In this document: one piece after another, positions 36,298 through 49,508 of the stretch | How positions within the stretch are numbered: position 1 is the first letter of the stretch | How the letters are laid out: every line of letters begins with the position of its first letter | DNA from: PALSA-612 sp963711315 | GTDB taxonomy: Bacteria > Actinomycetota > Thermoleophilia > Gaiellales > Gaiellaceae | NCBI GenBank assembly: GCA_963711315.1 | Contig: CAVQDQ010000002.1 | Coordinates: 806,001-870,000, forward strand | Length of the DNA: 64,000 nucleotides | Reading direction: 5' to 3' | Made by a program: the position numbers and the translations under genes | The notes under the pieces: generated by a model | Seen by the model: the letters and a program-made list of their open reading frames with translations, nothing else | Databases searched by the model: none | Told to the model about the DNA's origin: nothing

Positions 36298-36326
36298 AAA
36301 ACTCCATAGCAGCTCACACGGTGTTC
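36298..36326. repeat. 23S processing stem, 3' arm
   Basis: AAAACTCCATAGCAG (36298-36312) and ACGGTGTTC (36318-36326) are the reverse complement of CTGCTATGGAGTTTT (39330-39344) and GAACACC (39315-39321) in the 16S-23S spacer. The two arms should pair to bracket 23S for RNase III processing. Confidence 0.8.
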
Positions 36327-36331
36327 AAAAT

Positions 36332-39306
<2,975 letters not shown>

Positions 39307-39570
39307 ATCGAAAAGAACACCATGTTTTGCTGCTATGGAGTTTTCAAGGTGCGCGCGGACCGTTTTCCGCGAGAAGGCCACCGCAGAGCAGTGGTCTCTC
39401 AAAACTCAACAGCGTGTCCGTAGCCCCGACGCAGCCGCGTCGCGGCTGCTCGGCAGCTACAGAGTCGAGGTCGACATGATTTCCAGGCGAGCCCAGACAT
39501 CGGACGATCTGTTGAATGATCATCGAACGAGCTGGGCGCCTACGGGAGTAAGAGCTCCCGTATTCCCTAG
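39307..39570 (-). other. 16S-23S internal transcribed spacer without tRNA
   Basis: About 264 bases between the rRNAs. It contains the 5' arm of the 23S processing stem (39315-39344) and the 3' arm of the 16S stem (39391-39416). No tRNA-Ile or tRNA-Ala can be folded in it. The spacer is unusually short of known features otherwise. Confidence 0.75.
39391..39416. repeat. 16S processing stem, 3' arm
   Basis: GTGGTCTCTCAAAACTCAAC + AGCGTG is the near-perfect reverse complement of the leader segment 41289-41314. Pairing would form a 26-bp RNase III stem around 16S, with about three mismatches near TTTGA/CTCTC. Confidence 0.8.
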
Positions 39571-41115
<1,545 letters not shown>

Positions 41116-41288
41116 GAAGAATCCGTTTCCGTCTCTGCCGGCAAGCCGACAGAGGTCAGAAGCTGATTACAGGTGAGCTTGAGCTCAAAGTCATGTCCGA
41201 CCGACCTAAAAGCACCGGCAGGACACGACGGGTTTTAAGAACTCTTCAGCTCGTCCGCGAACGGACCAGCCGAAGAGCCTCGACGTTT

Positions 41289-41314
41289 CACGCTGTTGAG
41301 TTTTCAAAGACCAC
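41289..41314. repeat. 16S processing stem, 5' arm
   Basis: Leader segment that pairs with 39391-39416. On the minus strand it reads GTGGTCTTTGAAAACTCAAC then AGCGTG and lies about 175 bases before 16S. Confidence 0.8.
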
Positions 41315-41333
41315 ACCCTCTGCTGAGGGCCAG

Positions 41334-41361
41334 AAAAAAGCCTCCGGATCACACCGAAGGC
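41334..41361 (-). terminator. Intrinsic terminator between tyrS and the rRNA operon
   Basis: On the minus strand GCCTTCGG (41354-41361) pairs with CCGGAGGC (41340-41347), one G-U, with a 6-base loop, followed by TTTTTT (41334-41339). It should terminate tyrS. It also lies upstream of the 16S processing stem, so if the rRNA promoter is further upstream the operon must pass it. No clear rRNA promoter was found in 41320-41460. Confidence 0.75.
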
Positions 41362-41477
41362 CCCTCGTGCTAGGTGATACGTAGGTCGTATCTTCTGGCT
41401 CGACGGGTCTCCGGTGTCGTTTGCAGGCTTCATGCAGCCTCTGTCGAGGCGGCACGGGCATGGTAGCAAAGGAACGG

Positions 41478-42629
41478 CTACGCCGCTGGAAACCGCACGA
41501 AGCGGCGCTTTCCCGCCTGAAGGAGCGCGCCGGCCAGCCGCTCGCGGGGCAGATCGAGCTCTGTGACGACCTCGTCGTTCAGCTTGACTGCCTTCTGCTC
41601 GATGAGGCGGCGGGCCTCGCTCGTAGTGCCAATCCCGAGCGCGGCTACGAGCAGCGACGGGAGATGTACGGGATCGCCCTCTGGCAACGCAGCCTCGGCC
41701 ACCTCGTCCGGGGCGCGTCCCTCCCGGACGACGCGGGTGAAATGCGCCTCGGCCGCTTCTGCTGCCCCGTCCCCGTGCGTTCGCGCGACGATGAAGCGCG
41801 CCAGAGCGAGCTTGGCCCCTAGTGGATCGCCGGCGGGCACGTCGTCTGCTTCCATTACGAGCCTGTACCACTGACCGAGCAGTGCGTCGGGAATTCGCAT
41901 CGCCTTTCCGAACTGCTCCTCGGGCGCCTCGGCAAGACCGATGTAGTTGCCCTTCGACTGGCTCATGAGCTGTTCGTCCCATGAGACGAGCAATTCGCCG
42001 GTGAGCGCGACCTGCGGCTCCTGACCGTACTCCTGTTGCACCTCCCGGCCCATGAGGAGGTTGTAGAGCTGATCGGTTCCGCCGAGCTCGACGTCGGCCT
42101 CGACCGCCACCGAGTCGTACCCCTGCATGATCGGATAGAGGAGCTCCGAAACCGAGATCGGCTCCTGATCGGCGAAGCGTTTGGCGAAGTCGTCGCGCTC
42201 CAGCAATCGTGCGACGGTGGCGGCTCTCGTCAGCCGGACGATCTCCGCGTAGTCGAGCTTGCTCAGCCACTCGCTGTTGAACCGCAGCTCGGTCCTCTTG
42301 GGGTCGATGATCGCCGACGCCTGCTCGAAGTACCGCTGTGCGTTGCGATCGATCTCCTCGCCCGAAAGCACGGGCCGCCTATCCGAACGTCCCGACGGGT
42401 CGCCGATGCGCGTCGTGTAGTCGCCGACGATGAGGACGCCGATATGACCCTCGCGCTGGAACGCGGCCATCCGCTGCAGCGGAACGCCGTGGCCGAGCGT
42501 GACGTCGGGCGTCGTCACGTCTATTCCGAGCTTGACGCGCAGCGGGCGCCCGAGAGCGAGCTTCGCCTCGAAGCCCGCCATCCGGAAGTACATGGACCGC
42601 GTTCTTGCGTGAGCTCCGCAGAACCCCAT
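41478..42629 (-). CDS. tyrS: Tyrosyl-tRNA synthetase (N-terminus frameshifted)
   Basis: Class I synthetase charging tRNA-Tyr. 'DVTLGHGVPLQRM' is the HIGH-type motif, LMSQSKGNYIGL the KMSKS-type motif, and the C-terminal S4-like domain contains 'KAVKLNDEVVTELDL'. The core is in one frame from about 42577. The expected first ~20 residues are found in the adjacent frame: with one more G in the GGGG after the ATG at 42627-42629 the start reads MGVLRSSRKNAVHVLPDGGL, then joins EAKLALGRPLRVKLG. These are probably two sequence errors. An otherwise possible start further upstream gives a non-homologous N-terminus. Confidence 0.92.
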   Translation of the reverse strand: MGFCGAHARTRSMYFRMAGFEAKLALGRPLRVKLGIDVTTPDVTLGHGVPLQRMAAFQREGHIGVLIVGDYTTRIGDPSGRSDRRPVLSGEEIDRNAQRYFEQASAIIDPKRTELRFNSEWLSKLDYAEIVRLTRAATVARLLERDDFAKRFADQEPISVSELLYPIMQGYDSVAVEADVELGGTDQLYNLLMGREVQQEYGQEPQVALTGELLVSWDEQLMSQSKGNYIGLAEAPEEQFGKAMRIPDALLGQWYRLVMEADDVPAGDPLGAKLALARFIVARTHGDGAAEAAEAHFTRVVREGRAPDEVAEAALPEGDPVHLPSLLVAALGIGTTSEARRLIEQKAVKLNDEVVTELDLPRERLAGALLQAGKRRFVRFPAA

Positions 42630-42747
42630 CGAAGGCGCAACTCTACGTGCGTACAATCGCCTTGCTCTGGTCTCGGCAAACGGTTCTCAAGGGGAGAGAC
42701 GACGCCGACGGAGAATCCGCAAGCTCCGCCTGCTCGCGCTTCTCCTC

Positions 42748-45093
42748 GTGCTCGGTCTCGTAGGCATCGCGTCCTTCGCGTTCGGTCTCGTGACCGCAAT
42801 TGCAAGCGAGCTGCCGGAACTCGATCCTGCGCGCTACCGGCCCGACAAGAACAGCTACATCTACACGTCAGACGGCCGTGTGCTCGCGGTGCTCCGCGGC
42901 GACCAGGCGAGGATCGTAGTGAAGTCCGAGGAGATCTCGGACGTGATGAAGCAGGCAATCGTCGCCGTCGAGGACCGCCGGTTCTTCGAGCATCGGGGCC
43001 TCGACGTCCGCGGCATCGCGCGTGCCGTCTGGCAGGACTTGCGCAACCGTGCGGTGGTCGAAGGCGGCTCGACGATCACACAGCAGTTCGTGAAGAACGC
43101 CTACATCAAGAGCAGCCGGTCCTTCGAGCGCAAGCTCAAAGAGGCGGCTCTGGCCTGGCAGCTCGAGCAGCAGTGGCCGAAGGACCGGATCCTCACCGCC
43201 TACCTCAATACGATCTACTTCGGGAACGGCGCCTACGGGATCGAACAGGCCTCGCGCGTGTATTTCCGGCACAAGGCCTCGAGCCTCTCGCTCGGCGAGT
43301 CGGCGCTCCTCGCCGGCATCCCGGCTGATCCGGCGCTCTACGACCCGGTCCTGAATCCGCGACAAGCTAAGGCTCGTCGTCACACGGTTCTCCGGGCAAT
43401 GCTCGATCAGGGCGACATCACGCGCGCGGAGTACTGGCACGCCGACCACGACCCGCTGCCCGAGCCCGCCGACGTTCGGCTGCCCGGCATCCAGGGGCCC
43501 GCCCCGTACTTCACGAACTACGTGAAGCAGCAGCTCGTCGACGAGTACGGCACGGCGCGCGTGTTCGGCGGTGGATTGCGAGTGCGGACATCCATCGACC
43601 TCGGCGTGCAGCAGCTCGCCCGAGAGGCCATCGCGAAGTGGCTCCCCGACGACGAGGGGCCGTCGGCAGCGCTCGTCGCCGTCGATCCTCGCGATGGACG
43701 CGTGCTCGCAATGTACGGCGGCAGAAACTACGCGGAGAGTCAGTTCAACCTTGCCGTCCAGGGAGAGCGACAGCCGGGGTCGGCGTTCAAGCCGTTCGCC
43801 CTCGCTGCCGCTCTCGCCCAGGGCATCTCCCCCACCACCTCGTTCGTGTCGGCTCCGGTGACGATCTCGCTGGGCGACCGTCTCTGGCACGTCGAGAACT
43901 ACGAGGGGTCGAACCTCGGCACCATCGACCTCGAGACGGCGACGACGTACTCCGACAACACCGTCTACGCCCAGCTCACCGAGCTCGTCCGGCCGCGAGC
44001 CGTCGCGCGGATGGCCCGCCGGCTCGGGATCCAGAGCCCGATCAAGGGCTACTTCTCGGTGACCCTGGGTGGCGAGGCCGTGAATCCGCTGGAGATGGCC
44101 CGCGCGTTTGCCACGTTCGCCAACGGAGGGCAGCGGATCGACGGCGCTCTGATGCGGAACGTGCCGCGCGCCGTGCTCTCGGTGGGCAAGAAGAAGAACA
44201 TCCCGATCCCGCATGAGGCCCTCGGTGCCAACGAGGCGGCGATCGTCACCCGGCTGTTGCAGGGCGTCGTCGAGAGTGGCACGGGCAAGCGGGCCCAGCT
44301 CTCTGACGGACGGGCGGTCGCCGGCAAGACGGGAACCACGGAGAACTACGGCGACGCATGGTTCGTCGGCTACACGCCCCAGCTGGCAGTCGCCGTCTGG
44401 GTGGGCTATCCCGACCGGCTCCGCCCGATGCTCGACGAGTACCACGGCAGCCCGGTGGCAGGCGGCACGTACCCGGCGCAGATCTTCAAGACATTCATGG
44501 AGAAGGCCCTGCCGCGCTTGGGCGACGAGCCGGAGAGCTTCCCGTCACCGTCGTATCCCTACGCGTCCCCGCGGAGCATCGTCTTCCGCAACGGGCGCTG
44601 GCGCGCGGACAACGGCTACTGCCGCGGCACGCGCGAGGTTCTCTACTTCTACGGTAGAGGTCCCGGCACGACCGCGGACTGCAAGCCGAACGAGGTCGAG
44701 GTGCCGCGGGTCACGGGCCTGAAGTACGCAGACGCGGTGGCACGGCTGGGCCTGCAGCCGCTCGAAGCCGAGGCTGTCTACAAGCCGGCAGTGCCGCGCC
44801 AGCGCGTTGGGTACGTGTTGGGTCAGCTGCCGCGGGTCGGGGCACGGCTGTCTGCATACGACACGGTGAAACTCGTCGTCGCCAAGGCGCTGCACGGCGT
44901 CGTCCCGCGCGTGGTCGGGCTGCAGCTCGAGAAGGCCAGAGGCCGTCTCGATCGTCTGGAGCTCAGGCCGGTCGTGCGGCGTCAGAAGGCGAAGGGTCGT
45001 CCCGGCCGCGTTCTCTCGCAGGAGCCGCTGCCCGGGGTTGCGGCGGCGCCTCACATGCCGGTCACGCTGGTGGTCGCGGCGCCGGCCGGCTGA
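42748..45093 (+). CDS. Class A penicillin-binding protein with PASTA domains
   Basis: 781 residues from the GTG at 42748. One N-terminal membrane helix (MLGLVGIASFAFGLVTAIAS), a GT51 glycosyltransferase (VAVEDRRFFEHRG, Glu75; EGGSTITQQ; IPADPALYDP), then the transpeptidase domain with Ser345 in GSAFKPF (SxxK), Ser402-Asp403-Asn404 and KTGTT at 527-531. The C-terminus carries two PASTA repeats (VEVPRVTGLKYADAVARLG; VVPRVVGLQLEKARGRLD). It polymerises and cross-links peptidoglycan. The basic codons before 42748 (RRRRIRKLRLLALLL) suggest the protein may begin further upstream, but no start codon is visible there. Confidence 0.95.
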   Translation: MLGLVGIASFAFGLVTAIASELPELDPARYRPDKNSYIYTSDGRVLAVLRGDQARIVVKSEEISDVMKQAIVAVEDRRFFEHRGLDVRGIARAVWQDLRNRAVVEGGSTITQQFVKNAYIKSSRSFERKLKEAALAWQLEQQWPKDRILTAYLNTIYFGNGAYGIEQASRVYFRHKASSLSLGESALLAGIPADPALYDPVLNPRQAKARRHTVLRAMLDQGDITRAEYWHADHDPLPEPADVRLPGIQGPAPYFTNYVKQQLVDEYGTARVFGGGLRVRTSIDLGVQQLAREAIAKWLPDDEGPSAALVAVDPRDGRVLAMYGGRNYAESQFNLAVQGERQPGSAFKPFALAAALAQGISPTTSFVSAPVTISLGDRLWHVENYEGSNLGTIDLETATTYSDNTVYAQLTELVRPRAVARMARRLGIQSPIKGYFSVTLGGEAVNPLEMARAFATFANGGQRIDGALMRNVPRAVLSVGKKKNIPIPHEALGANEAAIVTRLLQGVVESGTGKRAQLSDGRAVAGKTGTTENYGDAWFVGYTPQLAVAVWVGYPDRLRPMLDEYHGSPVAGGTYPAQIFKTFMEKALPRLGDEPESFPSPSYPYASPRSIVFRNGRWRADNGYCRGTREVLYFYGRGPGTTADCKPNEVEVPRVTGLKYADAVARLGLQPLEAEAVYKPAVPRQRVGYVLGQLPRVGARLSAYDTVKLVVAKALHGVVPRVVGLQLEKARGRLDRLELRPVVRRQKAKGRPGRVLSQEPLPGVAAAPHMPVTLVVAAPAG

Positions 45094-45601
45094 GGAAGCG
45101 GGAGCCCGACAGCACGTAGCGCCAGGGTTGCTCGACGGCCACGCTGAGGCCGATGCGCGGCCCGGCAAGCACCTCGGCGTCGCCGTCGCGGGCGTGGACC
45201 TCGAACGGCGAGCGGTCGAGTCGCGACCCGTCCTGCTCGCGGGTGACGCCGAGCGCCTGGCAGAGACGACCGGGCCCGGCGCAGAGGAGCCGCGGGTCTT
45301 CGAGCCCACGCCGTGCCGCCATTGTGCTCAGGCCGGAAGTCGGTTCGAGCGCACGGATCAGGACGGCTTGAGGGGAGCCCTCCTCGCCGCACACGAAGTT
45401 CAGGCACCAATGGATCCCGTACGAGCGATAGACGTACGCCCGGCCCGGCGGTCCGAACATCGTCTTCCTCGTGGGCGTCGGCCCTCGGTACCCGTGGCTC
45501 GCGGGGTCGCCGACGGCGTACGCCTCGACCTCCACGATCCGCCCGCCGACCCCGTCCACGAGCAACGTGGCGCCGACCAGCTCGGGCGCGACCTCGTGCA
45601 C
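45062..45601 (-). CDS. DNA-3-methyladenine glycosylase (AAG/MPG type)
   Basis: 179 residues by the GTG at 45601. A few more residues (LRLRSDYFARS) upstream match the family's N-terminus, so the true start may be just before. It removes alkylated purines to start base excision repair. Visible: 'LLVDGVGGRIVEVEAYAVGD' (catalytic Glu), 'PASHGYRGPTPTRKTMFGPP' (His and Arg/Tyr contacts), 'GRAYVYRSYGIHWCLNFV' and 'PGRLCQALGV'. Convergent overlap of about 30 bases with the PBP gene. Confidence 0.9.
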   Translation of the reverse strand: MHEVAPELVGATLLVDGVGGRIVEVEAYAVGDPASHGYRGPTPTRKTMFGPPGRAYVYRSYGIHWCLNFVCGEEGSPQAVLIRALEPTSGLSTMAARRGLEDPRLLCAGPGRLCQALGVTREQDGSRLDRSPFEVHARDGDAEVLAGPRIGLSVAVEQPWRYVLSGSRFLSRPAPRPPA

Positions 45602-45630
45602 GCTGCGCGCGAAGTAGTCGGAGCGAAGTC

Positions 45631-45990
45631 TCAGAAGAGCTTCTGGGAGCCCGTCTGCCGGGCGCTCGCCTCTAGAAGCTTCCTCGCTCTCCGGCCGAGA
45701 TCGGTCAGGTCCACCTTGCCGGTCTCCGCTTGCTCGGCCAGCAGCTCCGCCAGCTCGAGCGACTGGTCGATCAGCGGTGACGACGCCGAGACGTCGTGGC
45801 CCATGTCGTGGAGAATCGTCCGCTCGGTGCGCGAGGCGATGATCGGCTCGGGGATGCCTTCGATCCAGACGCGCGTACGCCGACCGCTGCCGCGCTCTTC
45901 CGCGTCGAGCGGCTCCAGCGAGTAGATCTTGTCGGCGCGCGCGTACTTCCCGAAACCGAGGAACACCATTCGGGACGCGCCATCGACCAC
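45631..45990 (-). CDS. RemA/DUF370-like protein
   Basis: 119 residues. An internal ATG (MVFLGFGKYARADKIYSLEP) is probably the true start. 'LGFGKYARADKIYSLEPL', GRRTRVWIEGIPEPIIA and SRTERTILHDMGHD resemble the DUF370/RemA family (IGFGNFV..., GRRTR), which in Bacillus binds DNA and regulates extracellular matrix genes. The C-terminal half (LELAELLAEQAETGKVDLTD) is an extra helical tail. It lies between the glycosylase and the cupin on the same strand. The match is partial and made from memory. Confidence 0.55.
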   Translation of the reverse strand: MVDGASRMVFLGFGKYARADKIYSLEPLDAEERGSGRRTRVWIEGIPEPIIASRTERTILHDMGHDVSASSPLIDQSLELAELLAEQAETGKVDLTDLGRRARKLLEASARQTGSQKLF

Positions 45991-46005
45991 GGGTCGATTA
46001 TCCCA

Positions 46006-46368
46006 CTACTCGAAGTACGTGTCCTCGTGCCGGTAAGGCGGCGCGCACGAGCAGAGGAGGCGCAGAGTCACAGCGCCGACGTTCGCGAGCGTGTGCCAGG
46101 TGCCGGGCGCGATTGGTATCGCGTCGCCTGCGCCGACGCGGCAGCGCTCACCGTTCAACTCGAGGTCGCCCTCCCCCTCGAGGATGAAGTAGACCTCCTC
46201 GCTCTGCCGGTGATAGTGACAAGTTGTCACTTGGCCCGCTTCAAGCGTGGCCTCGGCGAGGCTGTGATTCGTCGTGCCGCCGGTCGGAATCCCGCACAGC
46301 TCGCGAATAATGCTGCCGTCCTTGGTCACGAACGGCTCTGCGATGGACAACGAGCGGACGTCGATCAC
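46006..46368 (-). CDS. Cupin-domain protein
   Basis: 120 residues, one cupin barrel. Metal ligands are probably the two His and Glu in CHYHRQSEEVYFILEGEGD (HxHx4E) and the His in PIAPGTWHTLAN. Its ATG overlaps the stop of the DegT gene (ATGA at 46365-46368), so the two are coupled. With a sugar aminotransferase next to it, a role in nucleotide-sugar chemistry (as in some ketoisomerase cupins) is possible but unproven. Confidence 0.85.
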   Translation of the reverse strand: MIDVRSLSIAEPFVTKDGSIIRELCGIPTGGTTNHSLAEATLEAGQVTTCHYHRQSEEVYFILEGEGDLELNGERCRVGAGDAIPIAPGTWHTLANVGAVTLRLLCSCAPPYRHEDTYFE

Positions 46369-47486
46369 AGGGCGCGACGCAGCGCGTCCACGACGCGCTC
46401 CTGATCCTCGACACCGATCGACGAGTAGAACGGAAGCGCCAGCAGACGCCGGCTAGCCTCCTCGGACACTGGGAACATGCCCTCGCGGAAGCCGAATCGC
46501 TCGCGCATGTACGGCTGGAGGTGGATCGAAGGCAGGTACCTGCTCGTCTCCACTCCGCCCTCGGCTAGCGCCGCTATCACCCGCTCCCGATCGATCTCGG
46601 CAGAGAGCCGAACGGGGTAGACGAACCACGAGCGGCGGTGATCGACGTCGTCAGCCAGCGGCGGCGCGACGCCGTCGAGCCCCGTGAGCAGCTCCTCGTA
46701 CCGGAGGGCTGCCCCCGCCCTGAGCCTGAGAATCTCGTCCAGTCGCTCGAGCTGCGCGACTCCGATCGCTGCGGCGACGTCGGAGAGGCGGTAGTTGTAG
46801 CCGAACCGCGCGTGCTCGAGCCAGCCTCCCGTGTCCGCACGTCCCTGGTTGGAGAGGCTCTTCAGCAGCCGCCACCGGTCGCCGTCGGAGGTGACCACGA
46901 TGCCGCCCTCCCCGGTCGTGATCTGCTTGTTCGGATAGAACGCGAAGACGGCGAGGTGGCCGTGCGACCCGAGCGGCCTGCCCTTGTACTCCGCTCCGAG
47001 CGCCTCGCACGCGTCCTCGATGAAGACGAGCCCGTGCCGGTCGGCAATGGCCAGCAGGTCATCCAGAGCACAGGGATAGCCGAAGATGTCGACAGCGACG
47101 ATGGCGCGCGTCCTGTCGGTGACAGCAGCCTCGACTGCGGCCGGATCGAGGTTCAGCGTGTGTGGATCGACGTCGGCGAAGACCGGTGTGGCGCCTTCGT
47201 ACAGCGCGCAGTTGGCAGAGGCGACGAACGAGAACGGCGAGGTGATCACCTCGTCTCCCGGCCCGACGCCGGCCAGGCGCGTGGCGAGGTGGAGCCCCGC
47301 AGTACCGCTGGACACGGCTGCTGCGTGAGCCACCTGCACGCGGCGTGCCAGCGCCTCTTCGAAGCGCGTGACCATCGACCCGAGCGAGAGCCGGCCGGAC
47401 CGGAGCACCTCGAGGACGAGATCCTCCTCGAGCGTGTCGATGTACGGGAGCGACAGGGGGATACGAGCCCCCACGTCGACGGTCAT
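46365..47486 (-). CDS. DegT/DnrJ/EryC1/StrS-family PLP aminotransferase
   Basis: 373 residues from the ATG at 47486. The PLP lysine (Lys187) is in FAFYPNKQITTGEGG. 'SSGTAGLHLATRLAGVGPGD' and 'VFIEDACEALGAEYKGR' carry the cofactor-binding residues. The family aminates keto-sugars of nucleotide sugars for surface polysaccharides or natural products. The start overlaps the ilvE stop (ATGA). No other sugar gene is in the window, so the substrate is open. Confidence 0.92.
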   Translation of the reverse strand: MTVDVGARIPLSLPYIDTLEEDLVLEVLRSGRLSLGSMVTRFEEALARRVQVAHAAAVSSGTAGLHLATRLAGVGPGDEVITSPFSFVASANCALYEGATPVFADVDPHTLNLDPAAVEAAVTDRTRAIVAVDIFGYPCALDDLLAIADRHGLVFIEDACEALGAEYKGRPLGSHGHLAVFAFYPNKQITTGEGGIVVTSDGDRWRLLKSLSNQGRADTGGWLEHARFGYNYRLSDVAAAIGVAQLERLDEILRLRAGAALRYEELLTGLDGVAPPLADDVDHRRSWFVYPVRLSAEIDRERVIAALAEGGVETSRYLPSIHLQPYMRERFGFREGMFPVSEEASRRLLALPFYSSIGVEDQERVVDALRRAL

Positions 47487-48414
47487 GCCTGCGCGGGCGT
47501 TCGCGTCTGGTAGTCGAGCCAGTCGGCCCACTGCGGCTTACGGCCGCGAACGGTGTCCAAGTACGACTGCTGAATCTCGCACGTGATCGGCCCCGGCGGC
47601 CCGATCTCCTGGTCGTCGATCGAGCGGATCGGTGTCACCTCGACGGCCGTACCGCACATGAACACCTCGTCCGCGGTATAGAGGTCGGCGCGGATCAGGC
47701 GCTTCTCGTGCACGGTGTAGCCGAGCGCGCGCGCGATCTCGATGATCGTCTCGCGGGTGATGCCCGGAAGGATCGAGGCGGAGAGGTCCGGCGTGAAGAT
47801 GGCCCCGTCCTTGATCATGAACACGTTCTCGCCCGAGCCGTCGGCGATGTAGCCGTCGTGCGTAAGGAGGATCGCCTCGTCGTAGCCGGCGCGCCGTGCC
47901 TCGTGCACGGCGAGCATCGAGTTGAGGTAGATGCCGGTCGCCTTTGCCGTATGCGGGATCGTGTTCGGGCCCACCCGCTGCCACGAGGAGATCATCGCCC
48001 TGCAGCCGCTCCGCTGGCTCTTCTTCGCCGAGATATGCCCCCCACGGGAAGGTGATGAATCGCCACCTCGACCTCGTTGCCGCGCGTGTGAACGCCGAGC
48101 TCCCCGTAGCCGTAGTAGGCGATCGGCCGCAAGTACGACTCGTCGAGCCCGTTGACGGCGAGCGTCTCGTGACAGGCGGTTCGAAGCTCGTCGACCGAGT
48201 ACGGCAGCCGCATGTACAACAGCTGCGCCGAGGTCGCCAACCGCTTGAGATGGTCGCGCAGACGGAAGACCGCAGGCCCGCGCTCCGTGGCGTAGCAGCG
48301 GATGCCCTCGAAGACGCCGGTGCCGTAATGGAGGCCGTGGCTGGCGACGTGGATCCGGGCGTCTGCCCAGTCCACGAGCTCGCCGTTCATCCAGATCTTC
48401 TCTGTTTCGTGCAC
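47483..48414 (-). CDS. ilvE: Branched-chain amino acid aminotransferase (one frameshift)
   Basis: Fold type IV PLP enzyme, about 309 residues. The N-terminal part (VHETEKIWMNGELVDWADAR, GVFEGIRCYATERGPAVFRL) and C-terminal part (PHTAKATGIYLNSMLAVHEA with the PLP Lys, DGSGENVFMIKDGAIFTP) are complete but joined only if one G is removed from the GGGGGG run near 48041 (HLPVG then AYLGEEEP), a typical homopolymer error. It transaminates Leu, Ile and Val. GTG start at 48414. Its stop overlaps the DegT start. Confidence 0.9.
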
Positions 48415-48424
48415 TCGCTGAAGT

Positions 48425-48910
48425 CTAGTCGGCGGCGATGATGTCCAGGGGGGCGGCGCGAGAGAGACGAATGAGCTCCGTCGGCGCCAGGCCGACCATG
48501 TGGTGAGTCGAGCCTCCACCGACCCAAACGCGGTCCAGGCCCAGCAGCGTCCGCTCGATGAGAACCGCGTCGACGCGCGCCAGGCCGAACGGCGCGACCG
48601 CGCCGGGCTCGAAGCCGGTCGTCTCCCGAACACGGGCAGGTGACGCGATGTTCGCGGTGCGAGCGGCCGCGGCGGCCGCCACTTTCGCCGCATCCGCGCG
48701 ACGGTCGCCGGGCACCATCGCCAGGACCACCCGGCCGTCGCATTCGAAGACGAGCGACTTGACGATGTTGCGCAAGTCGCAGCCGACCGCTCTCGCGGCG
48801 TGAGCGGCTGTCGGCGTTCCCGTCGAGAACTCCTCCACGCGCGCCTCGGCACGGGAGTCGCGGAGATACGCGGTCACCCGCTCGACGGCCTCCGACGTGT
48901 GATCTGCCAT
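48425..48910 (-). CDS. YbaK/EbsC-family aminoacyl-tRNA deacylase
   Basis: 161 residues from the ATG at 48910. The domain hydrolyses mischarged Cys- or Ala-tRNA(Pro) in trans. 'TPTAAHAARAVGCDLRNIVK', 'VFECDGRVVLAMVPGDRRAD' and 'TGFEPGAVAPFGLARVDAVL' plus 'GGGSTHHMVGLAP' are its features, with the catalytic-site Lys in IVKSLVF. It is 10 bases upstream of ilvE on the same strand, so probably one transcript. Confidence 0.85.
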   Translation of the reverse strand: MADHTSEAVERVTAYLRDSRAEARVEEFSTGTPTAAHAARAVGCDLRNIVKSLVFECDGRVVLAMVPGDRRADAAKVAAAAAARTANIASPARVRETTGFEPGAVAPFGLARVDAVLIERTLLGLDRVWVGGGSTHHMVGLAPTELIRLSRAAPLDIIAAD

Positions 48911-48953
48911 CGCCGAAGTTTGTCGCATCGCTCCAGCGGGAAGAGGAGTAGGG

Positions 48954-49496
48954 ATGCGATTCACGGTCCGTTCAATCGGCTTCCTGCTCGTGGCGTTGGG
49001 CGCCTGGGGCGCAATCGTCCCGTTCGTCGGCCCCGAGTTCGGCTTCCCGTTCCCGGCAGGGAGCGACGTCGGATCGTGGGAATGGAGCGAGACCACGTGG
49101 CAGCTCTCGCTGCTGCCCGGGATTGGCGCGGTCTACGGCGGTCTGATCCTGCTCGGGCTGCTCGGCTCGGTGCGGATCGTTCCCGCGTTCGGCGCGCTGA
49201 TTGCACTCGTCTCCGGTGCCTGGTTCGTGCTCGGCTCCGAGTTCTCGCGCCTCTGGACGACTCCGCCGCCCGCCGGCATCGGCTCCGACTGGATGGTCAT
49301 CGCCACGAACGTCGGCTACCACGAAGGTCTCGGGCTGGCCATCGTCGCGCTCTCGGCACTCGCTCTCGGCATGCTCGCGCTGCTGCCCGAGCGGGCGCCG
49401 AAGACTCAGGAGCAGCCGCTGATCGCGCATCCCGTCCTCGATCACGAGCCCGAGCGGGCCTACGAAGAGGACGAGACGACCGTCGTCACGCGGTAG
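48954..49496 (+). CDS. Membrane protein of unknown function
   Basis: 180 residues. Four membrane helices (IGFLLVALGAWGAIVPFVG; LSLLPGIGAVYGGLILLGLL; AFGALIALVSGAWFVLGS; LAIVALSALALGMLALLPE) and a short acidic cytoplasmic tail (AYEEDETTVVTR). No known domain. Divergent from YbaK by 43 bases; convergent with serA. Confidence 0.75.
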   Translation: MRFTVRSIGFLLVALGAWGAIVPFVGPEFGFPFPAGSDVGSWEWSETTWQLSLLPGIGAVYGGLILLGLLGSVRIVPAFGALIALVSGAWFVLGSEFSRLWTTPPPAGIGSDWMVIATNVGYHEGLGLAIVALSALALGMLALLPERAPKTQEQPLIAHPVLDHEPERAYEEDETTVVTR

Positions 49497-49508
49497 CCCG
49501 CATCCCGC

